NCBI GenBank assembly: GCA_934359255.1
Contig: CAKRLG010000004.1
Span: forward strand, 101,965-165,964
DNA from: an uncultured Ruminococcus sp.
GTDB taxonomy: Bacteria > Bacillota > Clostridia > Lachnospirales > Lachnospiraceae
Length of the DNA stretch: 64,000 nt
Reading direction: 5' to 3'
Of the stretch, positions 42,700-51,922 are shown piece by piece. Both the position numbers and the translations under genes were made by a program. A model generated the notes under the pieces. That model was not told where the DNA came from. It saw only the letters and a program-made list of their open reading frames with translations, and made no database searches. Positions within the stretch are counted from its first letter, which is position 1; every line of letters starts with the position of its first letter.

Positions 42700-43482
42700 A
42701 TGAAAAAGGCAGTTGTATTTGCAATGACAGGTATTATGGCAGTATCCATGTTCGGATGCGGCAGCAAAAAACAGGTAGAGGTATCCAGCGTTGATGATCT
42801 GAAAGATCTGACCATCGGCGTGCAGACCGGTACTACCGGAGACAGCTATGCCAGCGATGCAGTAGCAAGTGATTCTCAGATGAAACGTTATAACAAAGGT
42901 GCGGATGCCATCCAGGCTCTGAAGACCGGTAAGATCGATGCGGTTGTGATCGACTCTCTGCCGGCTCAGAAGTTTGTAGATGCCAACGATGACCTGAAGA
43001 TCGTAGAAAATATCTGGGAGCCGGAAGAATATGCGATCTGTCTGAAAAAAGGAAATACAGAACTGACAGAGAAAATGAATGCGGCTATCGAGGAACTGAA
43101 AGAGGATGGCACTCTGGATAAGATCATGGCAAACTACATCGGTGATGACCAGGGAAGCTATCAGTACGAGACTCCGGAAGGAACCGAGTATACCAACGGT
43201 ACTCTGACCATGGCTACTAATGCAGAATTCGAGCCATGGGAGTATAAAGAGGGAGATAATATTGTAGGAATCGATGCAGATATGGCGAAAGCAATCTGCG
43301 ACAAGATGGGTTATGATTTGAAGATTGACGATATGGCATTCGAATCTATCCTGGCAGCAGTTTCCAGTGGTAAGGCTGAATTTGGTGCGGCTGGTATGAC
43401 TGTGACAGATGAGAGAAAAGAGAGTGTTGATTTTACGGATACTTATGCGAATGCGTCTCAGGTTGTGATTGTTAGAAAATAA
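42700..43482 (+). CDS. Amino-acid ABC transporter binding lipoprotein, circularly permuted
   Basis: This is a 260-residue binding lipoprotein with lipobox 'MAVSMFGC'. In the SBP family 3, the chain normally starts with 'ATNAEFEPWEYK...' (lobe I) and ends with 'LKEDGTLDKI' (lobe II and tail). Here the order is swapped: 'VDDLKDLTIGVQTGTTGDSY' through 'IEELKEDGTLDKIMANYI' comes first (about residues 28-148), then a linker 'GDDQGSYQYETPEGTEYTNG', then 'TLTMATNAEFEPWEYKEGDN' to 'ANASQVVIVRK' at the end (about 167-260). The break falls at the hinge after lobe I. Both halves look complete, so the fold should form. It likely binds a polar or basic amino acid. Confidence 0.9.
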   Translation: MKKAVVFAMTGIMAVSMFGCGSKKQVEVSSVDDLKDLTIGVQTGTTGDSYASDAVASDSQMKRYNKGADAIQALKTGKIDAVVIDSLPAQKFVDANDDLKIVENIWEPEEYAICLKKGNTELTEKMNAAIEELKEDGTLDKIMANYIGDDQGSYQYETPEGTEYTNGTLTMATNAEFEPWEYKEGDNIVGIDADMAKAICDKMGYDLKIDDMAFESILAAVSSGKAEFGAAGMTVTDERKESVDFTDTYANASQVVIVRK

Positions 43483-43502
43483 ATGGGTGGCTACCCGGGA
43501 GG

Positions 43503-43635
43503 GGTTCTCTGGAGTCTTCCATACTCCGACCCGCTCTCGCTCAGCTGGTCCTGGCAGCGGTACTAAGGCAGCAAAATACGCTGCCTAAGGACCGGCCGGC
43601 CCAGATGGTCTGCGTATGGAAGACTCCAGAGAACC
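43503..43635. repeat. Long hairpin C: 22-bp perfect arms around an 89-nt structured core
   Basis: Bases 43503-43524 are the exact inverted complement of 43614-43635. The centre holds a second hairpin (GGTCC...GGCAGCG pairing with CGCTGCC...GGACC). The centre is not the same as that of hairpins A and B, but the architecture is alike. It lies in the 308-base gap between the binding protein and permease genes, with no T-run. Confidence 0.8.
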
Positions 43636-43790
43636 TTCGCAGACGGGAGGATGTAAAATATATTTTCTGACAATGGGGATGGCTTTTATGTTAGTGAGGC
43701 TTTGTAAGGTGAAAGATAATCCCCGGGATATGAGAGATGAAGTGAAAAATATACGAAAAGACCTTGTAAAAGGAGTGTAAGGGAAACGAT

Positions 43791-44483
43791 ATGGGATCTT
43801 TAAGTCATTGGGTTCACAGGTATTTTGTGGATAATGGGGCTTCCAGTTGGTGGTTGACGGGTTTGCGGAATACGTTGCTGATTACGGTGCTGGCACTTTG
43901 TATTGGTGTGGTGCTTGGGTTTACGGTGGCGATTATCCGGTCGACTTATGAGCAGACAGGGAAGCTGAAGGTGCTGAATGCGATTTGTAAGGTGTATCTG
44001 AGTGTTATCCGTGGTACGCCTACGATGGTTCAGGTGCTGATTTTTAACTTTGTTATTTTTGCTTCCGTCGCGGTAAATGAAGTTATCGTTGGTGGTGTGG
44101 CATTTGGTATTAACTCCGGTGCGTATGTGGCGGAGATCGTGCGGTCGGGTATCATGTCTATCGATAAAGGACAGATGGAGGCCGGACGGAGTCTGGGACT
44201 TAGTTCCGGGCAGACGATGAAGCTGATCATCATGCCGCAGGCATTTAAAAACGTGCTGCCGGCGTTGATCAATGAGATGATCGTGCTGTTGAAAGAGACA
44301 TCAATCATCGGTTACATTGGTATGACCGATATCACGAAAGCAGCGACACTGGTACAGAGCCGTACTTACAGCGCATTTGTACCGCTGATTTCTGCGGCTG
44401 TGTTCTACTGGGTATTGGTAACGATTCTGACGCACTTTATGAGTAAACTGGAGAGGAGGTTGAGAAAAAGTGACCGCAAATAA
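43791..44483 (+). CDS. Amino-acid ABC transporter permease
   Basis: This is a 230-residue membrane permease of the HisM/GlnP type: '[20 protein letters not shown]' at the start, about five helices, and the ATPase-docking EAA loop '[33 protein letters not shown]'. It follows the binding-protein gene across hairpin C and overlaps the ATPase gene by 14 bases. Confidence 0.93.
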   Translation: MGSLSHWVHRYFVDNGASSWWLTGLRNTLLITVLALCIGVVLGFTVAIIRSTYEQTGKLKVLNAICKVYLSVIRGTPTMVQVLIFNFVIFASVAVNEVIVGGVAFGINSGAYVAEIVRSGIMSIDKGQMEAGRSLGLSSGQTMKLIIMPQAFKNVLPALINEMIVLLKETSIIGYIGMTDITKAATLVQSRTYSAFVPLISAAVFYWVLVTILTHFMSKLERRLRKSDRK

Positions 44484-45216
44484 AGGAAAAGTTTTATTGC
44501 AGGTACAGGGACTGGAAAAACGATTCGACGATAATCAGGTTCTGGACGGTATCACCACGGATATCTGTCAGGGCGAAGTGGTAGCGGTCATCGGTCCTTC
44601 CGGTTCCGGAAAATCTACTTTTCTTCGTTCTCTGAACCTTCTGGAAGTTCCTACCGGTGGTAAGATCCTTTTTGAAGGTGTGGATATTACCGATCCGAAA
44701 GTCGATATCAACCGTCATCGCCAGAAAATCGGTATGGTATTTCAGCAGTTTAACTTGTTTCCACATAAGACCGTCAAGGAAAATATTATGCTGGCTCCGG
44801 TTACTCTCGGACTGATGAAAGAAGACGAAGCTGCGAAAACAGCGGAAGAACTTCTCGCCCGTGTCGGACTTCCGGACAAAGCGGATGCATACCCGGACAG
44901 CCTTTCCGGTGGACAGAAACAGCGTATTGCCATCGCACGAGCCCTGGCGATGAATCCGGATGTGATGCTCTTTGACGAGCCGACTTCCGCGCTGGATCCG
45001 GAGATGGTTGGAGAAGTACTGGAGATCATGAAAGAACTGGCCCAGACAGGCATGACCATGGTGGTTGTCACTCACGAGATGGGCTTTGCCAGAGAAGTGG
45101 CCACCAGAGTACTTTTTATCGATGAAGGAAAGATCCAGGAAGAAAATACACCGGAAGAATTCTTCGCACATCCGAAAAATGCGAGACTGCAGGAATTCTT
45201 ATCAAAAGTATTATAA
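44470..45216 (+). CDS. Amino-acid ABC transporter ATP-binding protein (GlnQ-like)
   Basis: This is a 248-residue ABC ATPase: Walker A '[19 protein letters not shown]', Q-loop '[13 protein letters not shown]', signature '[16 protein letters not shown]', Walker B '[14 protein letters not shown]' and H-loop '[12 protein letters not shown]'. The start is a GTG at 44470 behind GAGGAGG, within the end of the permease gene. It powers uptake with the permuted binding protein and the permease. Confidence 0.95.
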   Translation: MTANKGKVLLQVQGLEKRFDDNQVLDGITTDICQGEVVAVIGPSGSGKSTFLRSLNLLEVPTGGKILFEGVDITDPKVDINRHRQKIGMVFQQFNLFPHKTVKENIMLAPVTLGLMKEDEAAKTAEELLARVGLPDKADAYPDSLSGGQKQRIAIARALAMNPDVMLFDEPTSALDPEMVGEVLEIMKELAQTGMTMVVVTHEMGFAREVATRVLFIDEGKIQEENTPEEFFAHPKNARLQEFLSKVL

Positions 45217-45221
45217 CAGAC

Positions 45222-45258
45222 AATGAGCAATGGCTGGGGATGGTCGTTGCTCATTTTT
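45222..45258 (+). terminator. Terminator of the ABC transporter operon
   Basis: AATGAGCAA pairs with TTGCTCATT, followed by TTTCTG, just after the ATPase stop codon. The rest of the 320-base gap to the exopolysaccharide cluster holds a promoter and no convincing gene. Confidence 0.65.
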
Positions 45259-45422
45259 CTGTATGGTATCCGGGAAAATGAAACGGTGGCTTGTCTGAAC
45301 CCCACAGAGCACCGGAGAAAACAGAGATACCGTAAGTTTATACAGAAAAATGTCAGATACAGGATAAAAAAATTGAAAAACGACGAAAAAGAGCAATTCA
45401 TGCAAAAAGATTTAAACTTATA

Positions 45423-45451
45423 TTGAAAATGCACAAAACGTGAGTTATACT
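45423..45451 (+). promoter_or_regulatory. Promoter of the exopolysaccharide cluster
   Basis: TTGAAA (45423-45428), a 17-base spacer and TATACT (45446-45451), about 85 bases before the initiating transferase gene. Confidence 0.6.
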
Positions 45452-45536
45452 TTTGGATAGTATGATAAATAAGTAAAGAAAAAGTAATGAGAGAACATAA
45501 GGAAAGCTCTCGTTTTCTGAGGGGGAAAACAAAAAG

Positions 45537-46988
45537 ATGTACAAAAAAGACTCGAAGGGTTGGTTAAAACACTTTGATTTTATTTTGCTGGATATGATCT
45601 GTCTTCAGATCGCATTCCTGCTTGCCTATGTGATCCGGCATGACAGCAGTAATCCTTACATGGTTCCACTATACCGGAACATGGCGATTTTTATGGAATT
45701 GCTGGATATTGCGGTGATGTTTTTCTGTGAGACATTATCCAATGTTTTGAAACGGGGATATTTTAAAGAGTTCGCAGCGACGGTACAACATGCGATCCTG
45801 GTGGAACTGATCGCAGTGCTGTATCTGTTTACGATGCAGGAAGGTCAGGCATATTCCAGAACCGCATTGTATCTGACCGGTGTGATCTATGCGATTCTCA
45901 CTTATATCGTTCGGATCATCTGGAAAAAAGTTCTTCGTAGCCGGATGAGTGAAGGAAACCGTTCCCTGCTGATCGTGACAACAAAGGATATGGCAGAGCA
46001 GGTCATCCACAATATCCGGGAAAATAACTATGAGCGTTTTGCATTGTCCGGTCTGGCAATTATCGATGATGATCTCTGCGGTACCAGAATCGCAGGTGTC
46101 CCAGTGGTAGCCAACGAAAAAAATGCAGCCGCTTATGTCTGCCGAGAATGGATTGACGAAGTATTTGTCATTCCGGCGACGAATATTCCTTATCCGTATT
46201 CTCTGATGGAACAGTTCACAGAAGCCGGTGTAACCGTACATCTGAATCTGGCGAAAGTCTCCGAGGCAATGGGTGGTAACAAACAGCTGGTGGAAAAAGT
46301 CGGACCGTATACCGTCCTGACAACCAGTATCAACTATGCGTCTTCAAAACAGATGTTTATGAAACGTGCGATCGATATCGTCGGTGGTCTGGCTGGCTGT
46401 CTGTTGACTCTGCTGATTACTTTGTTTGTAGGTCCTGTCATTTACCTGAAGTCCCCGGGTCCGATCTTCTTCGCCCAGGAACGTGTCGGTAAAAACGGTA
46501 AGAAATTTAAAATGTACAAATTCCGCAGCATGTATATGGATGCGGAAGAACGCAAAGCCGAACTGATGAAACAGAACCGTGTCAGCGATGGCATGATGTT
46601 CAAACTGGACTTTGATCCGCGTGTGATCGGAAATGAGATCCTGCCGGACGGAACGAAGAAAACCGGTATCGGAAACTTCATCCGTGTCACCAGCCTGGAT
46701 GAATTTCCACAGTTTTTTAATGTCCTGAAGGGTGACATGAGCATCGTGGGAACCCGTCCGCCGACACTGGATGAGTGGAATAAGTATGAACTTCATCACA
46801 GAGCACGACTTGCGATCAAACCAGGCATTACCGGAATGTGGCAGGTGAGTGGTCGAAGTGAGATCACCGATTTTGAAGAGGTTGTGAAACTGGATACAGA
46901 GTATATCAGCGAGTGGAATGTCGGAATGGATATTCGGATACTCTGGAAGACAGTGGTTTCGGTGATTAAGCGGGATGGGTCGATGTAA
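45537..46988 (+). CDS. Exopolysaccharide initiating sugar-phosphate transferase (WbaP-like)
   Basis: This enzyme transfers a sugar phosphate to undecaprenyl phosphate and starts repeat-unit synthesis. The 483-residue product has four N-terminal helices, a CoA-binding-like middle domain ('SLLIVTTKDMAEQVIHNI'), a fifth helix near 'FMKRAIDIVGGLAGCLLTLL', and the catalytic C-terminal domain 'GPIFFAQERVGKNGKKFKMY', 'KFRSMYMDAEERK', 'SLDEFPQFFNVLKGDMSIVG' and 'IKPGITGMWQVSGRSEI'. Its GC-richer codon use resembles the chromosome, whereas the glycosyltransferase genes after it are AT-rich. Confidence 0.93.
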   Translation: MYKKDSKGWLKHFDFILLDMICLQIAFLLAYVIRHDSSNPYMVPLYRNMAIFMELLDIAVMFFCETLSNVLKRGYFKEFAATVQHAILVELIAVLYLFTMQEGQAYSRTALYLTGVIYAILTYIVRIIWKKVLRSRMSEGNRSLLIVTTKDMAEQVIHNIRENNYERFALSGLAIIDDDLCGTRIAGVPVVANEKNAAAYVCREWIDEVFVIPATNIPYPYSLMEQFTEAGVTVHLNLAKVSEAMGGNKQLVEKVGPYTVLTTSINYASSKQMFMKRAIDIVGGLAGCLLTLLITLFVGPVIYLKSPGPIFFAQERVGKNGKKFKMYKFRSMYMDAEERKAELMKQNRVSDGMMFKLDFDPRVIGNEILPDGTKKTGIGNFIRVTSLDEFPQFFNVLKGDMSIVGTRPPTLDEWNKYELHHRARLAIKPGITGMWQVSGRSEITDFEEVVKLDTEYISEWNVGMDIRILWKTVVSVIKRDGSM

Positions 46989-46995
46989 GAGAAAA

Positions 46996-47166
46996 ATGGA
47001 AAATTCTATGTTTGGTCAAAAACGATTGAGCAGAGAAGGCGGAATAGAAATTGTAGTAAAAGAACTTTGCACAAGAATGGTACAGAGTGGTTGTACGGTT
47101 ACCTGCTATAACAGGTCTGGACATCACGTAAGTGGTGCAGAGTATATGGCACAGCGGAAGGCATAA
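46996..47166 (+). pseudogene. 5' fragment of a family 4 glycosyltransferase gene
   Basis: The 56-codon remnant 'MFGQKRLSREGGIEIVVKELCTRM' and 'VTCYNRSGHHVSG' matches the N-terminus of a full-length family 4 glycosyltransferase, then stops at 'MAQRKA'. The remaining 300 or so residues are missing. The 190 bases to the next gene hold no continuation, so it is a deletion remnant, probably of an earlier capsule type. Confidence 0.7.
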
Positions 47167-47356
47167 AAAACCAGCCGCTGTTTGCTTTGTCTAATGAGAA
47201 AAAAGTAAAAAGTGAGAGATGAAAAAAGAAAACAGAGAATATAAAGGTGAATAGTATTTCGGGGAGCGGCACTTGGGTGGTGGAGCTGTGATGTGAGATT
47301 CATCACCCCGGAGTTTTTATTATATAAAGATAAAATCAAAAGAAGAGGTTAGAGAA

Positions 47357-48571
47357 ATGCAGCATGTATTTATTGTCGGCTCCAAATCGCTGGGAGCGTA
47401 TGGAGGATATGAAACATTTGTTTATAAACTTACACAGTATCATCAAAATAATGCAAATATTAAATATCATGTAGCTTGCAAGGCAAATGGAGACGGCTGC
47501 ATGGATGAAACCAAACTGGAGGGTGTGACAAAAATAAGCGATTCTGAATTTGAATTTCAGAATGCTCACTGTTTCAAAATCAAGGTTCCGAACATTGGAC
47601 CAGCAGTTGCAATCTACTACGATGTTGCAGCACTTAAGTATTGCTGCAAATATATTGAGAAGAATCATATAGAACAACCTATTGTATATATACTTGCTTG
47701 TCGTATCGGACCACTCATGGGGTATTTCTATAACAAGATACATAAACTGGGCGGAAAAGTTTATTTAAATCCAGATGGACATGAGTGGATGAGAGCTAAA
47801 TGGTCAGCACCGATTCGGAAATACTGGAAGATTTCTGAGCAAATGATGGTTAAGCATTGTGATCTGGCAATCTGTGATTCAGTAAATATCGAGAAGTATA
47901 TTCATGAATGCTATGATGGTAAGGGGATTAAGGGGAGAAATCCAGAGACTACATTTATTGCCTATGGTGCAGATACATGTAAGAGCGTATTAAGTGATGA
48001 CGACGAGAAGTTGTTGTCTTGGTATCATGAAAAAGGTCTGACACCAGGAGAATTTTATCTGGTTGTAGGTAGATTTGTTCCTGAGAACAATTATGAAACC
48101 ATGATTCGTGAATTTATGAAAAGTAATAGTAAGAAGAATTTTGCAATTATAACGAATGTTAATGACAAGTTTTTGGATGAGTTGGAGCAGAAACTGCATT
48201 ATAAGACAGACTCAAGAATTAAATTTGTGGGGACTGTGTATGATCAGGAACTGCTTAAGAAGATTAGAGAAGATGCATACGGATACTTCCATGGACATGA
48301 AGTCGGTGGAACCAATCCATCGCTTTTAGAGGCACTAGGAAGTACAAAGCTGAATCTTTTGTTAAAAGTTGGGTTTAACCAAGAAGTAGCAGAGGATAAT
48401 GCATTGTATTGGACAAAAGATGCAGGAAATTTGGCAAGTTTAATTGAAAAGGCAGATCAAATGAGTGCAGAGGAAATTGATAAACTAGGAGAAAAAGCAA
48501 AAAAACGTATTGCTGATACTTATAGCTGGAATCATATTGCAGAAAGATATGAGAAAACTTTTTTAATATAG
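47357..48571 (+). CDS. Glycosyltransferase, DUF1972/Cps2T-type rhamnosyltransferase
   Basis: This is a 404-residue GT-B enzyme. The N-terminal DUF1972 domain reads 'VFIVGSKSLGAYGGYETFV', 'HVACKANGD', 'IKVPNIGPAVAIYYDVAALKY', 'LACRIGPLMGYF' and 'KVYLNPDGHEWMRAKWS'. The C-terminal domain has 'YLVVGRFVPENNYETMI' and the nucleotide-sugar motif 'HGHEVGGTNPSLLEALGS'. Members of this type are beta-1,4-rhamnosyltransferases that add the second sugar. It is the first intact transferase in the AT-rich part of the cluster. Confidence 0.85.
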   Translation: MQHVFIVGSKSLGAYGGYETFVYKLTQYHQNNANIKYHVACKANGDGCMDETKLEGVTKISDSEFEFQNAHCFKIKVPNIGPAVAIYYDVAALKYCCKYIEKNHIEQPIVYILACRIGPLMGYFYNKIHKLGGKVYLNPDGHEWMRAKWSAPIRKYWKISEQMMVKHCDLAICDSVNIEKYIHECYDGKGIKGRNPETTFIAYGADTCKSVLSDDDEKLLSWYHEKGLTPGEFYLVVGRFVPENNYETMIREFMKSNSKKNFAIITNVNDKFLDELEQKLHYKTDSRIKFVGTVYDQELLKKIREDAYGYFHGHEVGGTNPSLLEALGSTKLNLLLKVGFNQEVAEDNALYWTKDAGNLASLIEKADQMSAEEIDKLGEKAKKRIADTYSWNHIAERYEKTFLI

Positions 48572-48596
48572 AAATGAATAAGAAGGATTTTACGAT

Positions 48597-49931
48597 ATGC
48601 GAATACTACATTATGCACTTGGATTTCCGCCTTATAGAACTGGTGGAATGACAAAGTTTTGTATAGATATAATGGCTGAACAACAAAAAATGGGACATGA
48701 TGTGGCATTGATGTGGCCAGGTCAGATGCGGCTGTTTGATAGGAAGGTTTGTGTGAGGAAACGAAAGTCAAACAATGGTATAGGAAGCTATGAGATTATA
48801 AATCCGCTTCCGGTTTCCTATGACGAAGGAATTGTTGAGATACGGGAGTTTTGCAAACCATGTGAGAAAAATGCTTATAAGCAAATTCTAATGGAATTCA
48901 ATCCGGATGTGATTCATGTTCATACTCTTATGGGATTACATAAGGAATTTTTAGAAGTGGCGAAAGAGATGAATATTAGAACAGTGTTTACAGTTCATGA
49001 TTTTTTCGCAATTTGTCCTAAGGTTACAATGTTTCGTGATGGTGAACCGTGTAATTCCGTGGAATCATGTGAGCAATGCCCTAAATGTAATTTGACAGCC
49101 TTATCCCTTAAGAAAATTTATCTGTTACAGCACCCATTGTATCGTCTATTGAAAAACAGTGCTCTTGTAAAAAAACTGAGAAAGGGACACAGAGATCAGT
49201 ATTTAAGTGGAGAAAGTCTTTTGCAGGTTAGCAATGATTTGGTTACAACGGTTGCTGACGATTACAAAGTTTTGAGAACATATTACGGTGAAATGTTGAA
49301 ATTCATAGATGTGATTCACACAAACAGTAGTGTTACAAAGACCGTATTTTCATCTATATACAATGTAAATAACATGAAAGTAATCTCTATTTCTCATGCG
49401 GATATTCAAGACCACAGAAAGACTAAGAAATTTACACAGGACAAGTTGAGAATAACATATATGAGTCCGGCTAGTGCTGGGAAAGGATACTTTGTTTTAA
49501 AAAAGGCATTGGATCGCTTGTGGGAGAGTAAGAGTCGACAGTTCAGTTTGAATGTTTTCTTTGAGTTAGAGGAAATACCGTCTTATATGAATACTCATGG
49601 ACGATATGATTATTCCGATTTAGAGAAGATTTTTGATGAAACGGATGTGCTGGTTGCACCAAGCATTTGGTATGAAACATTTGGTTATACAGTATTGGAG
49701 GCATTAAGCTATGGTGTGCCAGTAATCGTTAGTGATCATGTAGGAGCAAAAGACATTATTCCGGACAAAGGTGGCATTATCATTGAAAATATGGATGAGG
49801 AAAAGCTATACGAGGCTATTAAAGGATTAACTTTCGAAAAGTTAGTTGAGATGAATGCAAATATTGTTAAATTTGCTTCAATCATGACTGAAAAAAATAT
49901 GACAGAAGAAATTATGAGTCAATGCTATTAG
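48597..49931 (+). CDS. Family 4 glycosyltransferase
   Basis: This is a 444-residue GT-B protein: 'ILHYALGFPPYRTGGMTKFCIDI' at the start, 'VIHVHTLMGLHKEFLEVAKE', 'TVHDFFAICPKVTMF' with a Cys cluster ('SCEQCPKC') and a C-terminal 'DVLVAPSIWYETFGYTVLEALSYGVPVI' carrying the E-x7-E nucleotide-sugar motif. Donor and acceptor cannot be assigned. The middle cysteine cluster is common in capsule transferases of this subgroup. Confidence 0.88.
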   Translation: MRILHYALGFPPYRTGGMTKFCIDIMAEQQKMGHDVALMWPGQMRLFDRKVCVRKRKSNNGIGSYEIINPLPVSYDEGIVEIREFCKPCEKNAYKQILMEFNPDVIHVHTLMGLHKEFLEVAKEMNIRTVFTVHDFFAICPKVTMFRDGEPCNSVESCEQCPKCNLTALSLKKIYLLQHPLYRLLKNSALVKKLRKGHRDQYLSGESLLQVSNDLVTTVADDYKVLRTYYGEMLKFIDVIHTNSSVTKTVFSSIYNVNNMKVISISHADIQDHRKTKKFTQDKLRITYMSPASAGKGYFVLKKALDRLWESKSRQFSLNVFFELEEIPSYMNTHGRYDYSDLEKIFDETDVLVAPSIWYETFGYTVLEALSYGVPVIVSDHVGAKDIIPDKGGIIIENMDEEKLYEAIKGLTFEKLVEMNANIVKFASIMTEKNMTEEIMSQCY

Positions 49932-49947
49932 AAGGGTGATACGAGGT

Positions 49948-50943
49948 ATGTTTGTGAAGGAAGATATTGTTAGCATTATTGTTCCAGTTTATAAGGTGGA
50001 AAATGAAATAGATAGATGTATTCAGAGTATTTTAAATCAGACATACACTTCTATTGAAATCATATTAGTTGATGATGGAAGCCCGGATAAGTGTCCACAA
50101 ATTTGTGATGAATATGCAAAGCAAGACAAGAGAATTAAGGTGATACATAAAGAAAATGGCGGCCTTTCAGATGCAAGAAATGTAGGACTTGATATGGCAA
50201 AAGGAGAGTATATTGCTTTCATAGATAGTGACGATTGGGTTGAGGAAAGTTTTATCGAGCAATTATTAACAAATCTAATATCTACTAATTCGGATATTTC
50301 TATCTGTGGATACACATTGGTGAATGAAAATAATCAAAAGCGTCACTATTCTGCTCAGAAAGATTTGGAAATATTAGAAAATGAAGAGGCTCTACGGGAA
50401 TTGTTTACCCAAGAGAAATTCGGATGTATGGTTTGGCAGAAACTATATCGAAAAGAACTCTTCAAAGACATTCGTTTTCCTGTGAATAAATTATATGAGG
50501 ATGTGGCGGTAAGTCTTCCATTATTTATAAAGAGCAAACAGTGTGTGATATCAAACAAAGAACTATATTTTTACTTTCAACGTAATAGCAGCATTGTAAA
50601 TTCAAGATTTAACAAAAATAAATTGGATATGCTTGAGTTTATTCAGAATATGATAGATTATTCACATGCCAATGAACACAAATTCGATAATGAAACAGAA
50701 GCATTTTATCTTAAAGCTGTTTTGATGAATATACTTCAGAGCTACAAAGACAACTCGTCTAAAGAAGCAAAAGAGTGTGCAAAGTATTTGAAAGGTGAAC
50801 TTAAAAAACATAAAAAATATATATGGGGAAATAATTATTTAGAAAGACGTAGAAAAGTAGTTATATATGCTATTATAATGAATTTCCCGGCAAGAATATT
50901 GGTTGAAATATGGGAAGCAAGGATGAAAGCAAAGTATGAATAG
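49948..50943 (+). CDS. Family 2 glycosyltransferase
   Basis: This is a GT-A enzyme of about 331 residues: 'VSIIVPVYKVENEIDRCIQSIL', 'IILVDDGSPDKCPQICDEY', 'ENGGLSDARNVGLDMAKGEYIAFIDSDDWV' with the DxD metal site 'DSDD'. ATG 49948 is chosen (GAAGGG at 49931); a GTG at 49936 would add four residues. It overlaps the next gene by eight bases. Sugar specificity is unknown. Confidence 0.9.
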   Translation: MFVKEDIVSIIVPVYKVENEIDRCIQSILNQTYTSIEIILVDDGSPDKCPQICDEYAKQDKRIKVIHKENGGLSDARNVGLDMAKGEYIAFIDSDDWVEESFIEQLLTNLISTNSDISICGYTLVNENNQKRHYSAQKDLEILENEEALRELFTQEKFGCMVWQKLYRKELFKDIRFPVNKLYEDVAVSLPLFIKSKQCVISNKELYFYFQRNSSIVNSRFNKNKLDMLEFIQNMIDYSHANEHKFDNETEAFYLKAVLMNILQSYKDNSSKEAKECAKYLKGELKKHKKYIWGNNYLERRRKVVIYAIIMNFPARILVEIWEARMKAKYE

Positions 50944-51889
50944 TAAGATTAGTATAATTGTTCCAGTTTATAATTCAGAAAAATATATTGGGCGTTGCCT
51001 AGATAGTATCCTTTGGCAAACGTATACTGAACTTGAAGTTATCATTGTGGATGACGGATCGTGTGATAGAAGTGGTGAAATTTGTGATGAGTATGCCCAT
51101 AAAGACGATAGGGTTAAAGTTTGGCATACAGAAAATGCCGGGGTTTCAGTAGCTAGAAATTATGCCCTTAAAAAGGTTACGGGAGATTATGTTATGTTTG
51201 TTGATTCCGATGATTGGATAGATTCAACAATGTGTGAAGAAATGATCCTTGTTGCACTTCAAAAAGATTCGGATATGTTGATTACAAATGCAAAAAATTG
51301 GCAAGTTATTAATAATGAACTTATTGCGGATTCATCTAACAAGTCTTCTGAATCTAAAGTACAGCAAATAGACTTGGAAACTAAATTTTCCTTTTTGGAA
51401 CAATATGCATTTGGTGTAGTATGGGGAATCTTATATAAAAAGTCAATTATAGATGGGATTTTTTTTGATACAGATTTAATAGTGGGTGAGGATACATACT
51501 ATTTTGCTAAGTGTATTAAACGCAGCAAAAGGGTTTTTTATTCAAATAGCCTATATTACAATTATGTTATTTATGAAAATTCCGCCGCGCATGGAGAAAT
51601 GACGGAAGGCAGAATGACCTGCTTAAAAGCGTGGAACAGAGTTGCATTCTTATTTAATGATAATCGACGAATTAGTGAATCAGCTAAAGGTGCATATGGA
51701 CGTCAGTGTGTTTATTACATAAAGGAACTTGAAAAGCAAAGTCCTTTTTATTTGACTTGTAAACAAGGAATTAGAAAGAATATTCGATATATGTTAATGA
51801 CACCGAGTGTAAAAGAAAAAGTAGATTATTTAGGATATTATTTTTCGCCAAGTTTATGGGGGAAAATCAGAAAAAAATTAAAATCTTGA
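50936..51889 (+). CDS. Family 2 glycosyltransferase
   Basis: This is a 317-residue GT-A enzyme: 'ISIIVPVYNSEKYIGRCLDSIL', 'VIIVDDGSCDRSGEICDEYA', 'GVSVARNYALKKVTGDYVMF' and 'VDSDDWID'. Its C-terminal half is similar in style to that of the 53161 enzyme ('FGVVWGILYKKSIIDGI', 'VGEDTYYFAKC', 'ENSAAHG'), so the two are paralogues. Overlaps the preceding gene. Confidence 0.9.
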   Translation: MNSKISIIVPVYNSEKYIGRCLDSILWQTYTELEVIIVDDGSCDRSGEICDEYAHKDDRVKVWHTENAGVSVARNYALKKVTGDYVMFVDSDDWIDSTMCEEMILVALQKDSDMLITNAKNWQVINNELIADSSNKSSESKVQQIDLETKFSFLEQYAFGVVWGILYKKSIIDGIFFDTDLIVGEDTYYFAKCIKRSKRVFYSNSLYYNYVIYENSAAHGEMTEGRMTCLKAWNRVAFLFNDNRRISESAKGAYGRQCVYYIKELEKQSPFYLTCKQGIRKNIRYMLMTPSVKEKVDYLGYYFSPSLWGKIRKKLKS

Positions 51890-51922
51890 AGCATTAGTTT
51901 TTCATATTAGAGGGAATATTTG

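Noticed and set aside
43688..43780. 30-codon frame between the binding protein and the permease genes
   Set aside because: It has no ribosome site, its composition shows no protein signal, and it has no recognisable family.
45223..45426. 67-codon plus-strand frame after the ABC ATPase gene
   Set aside because: Its start lies in the terminator stem, its end runs into the next promoter, and no ribosome site is seen.
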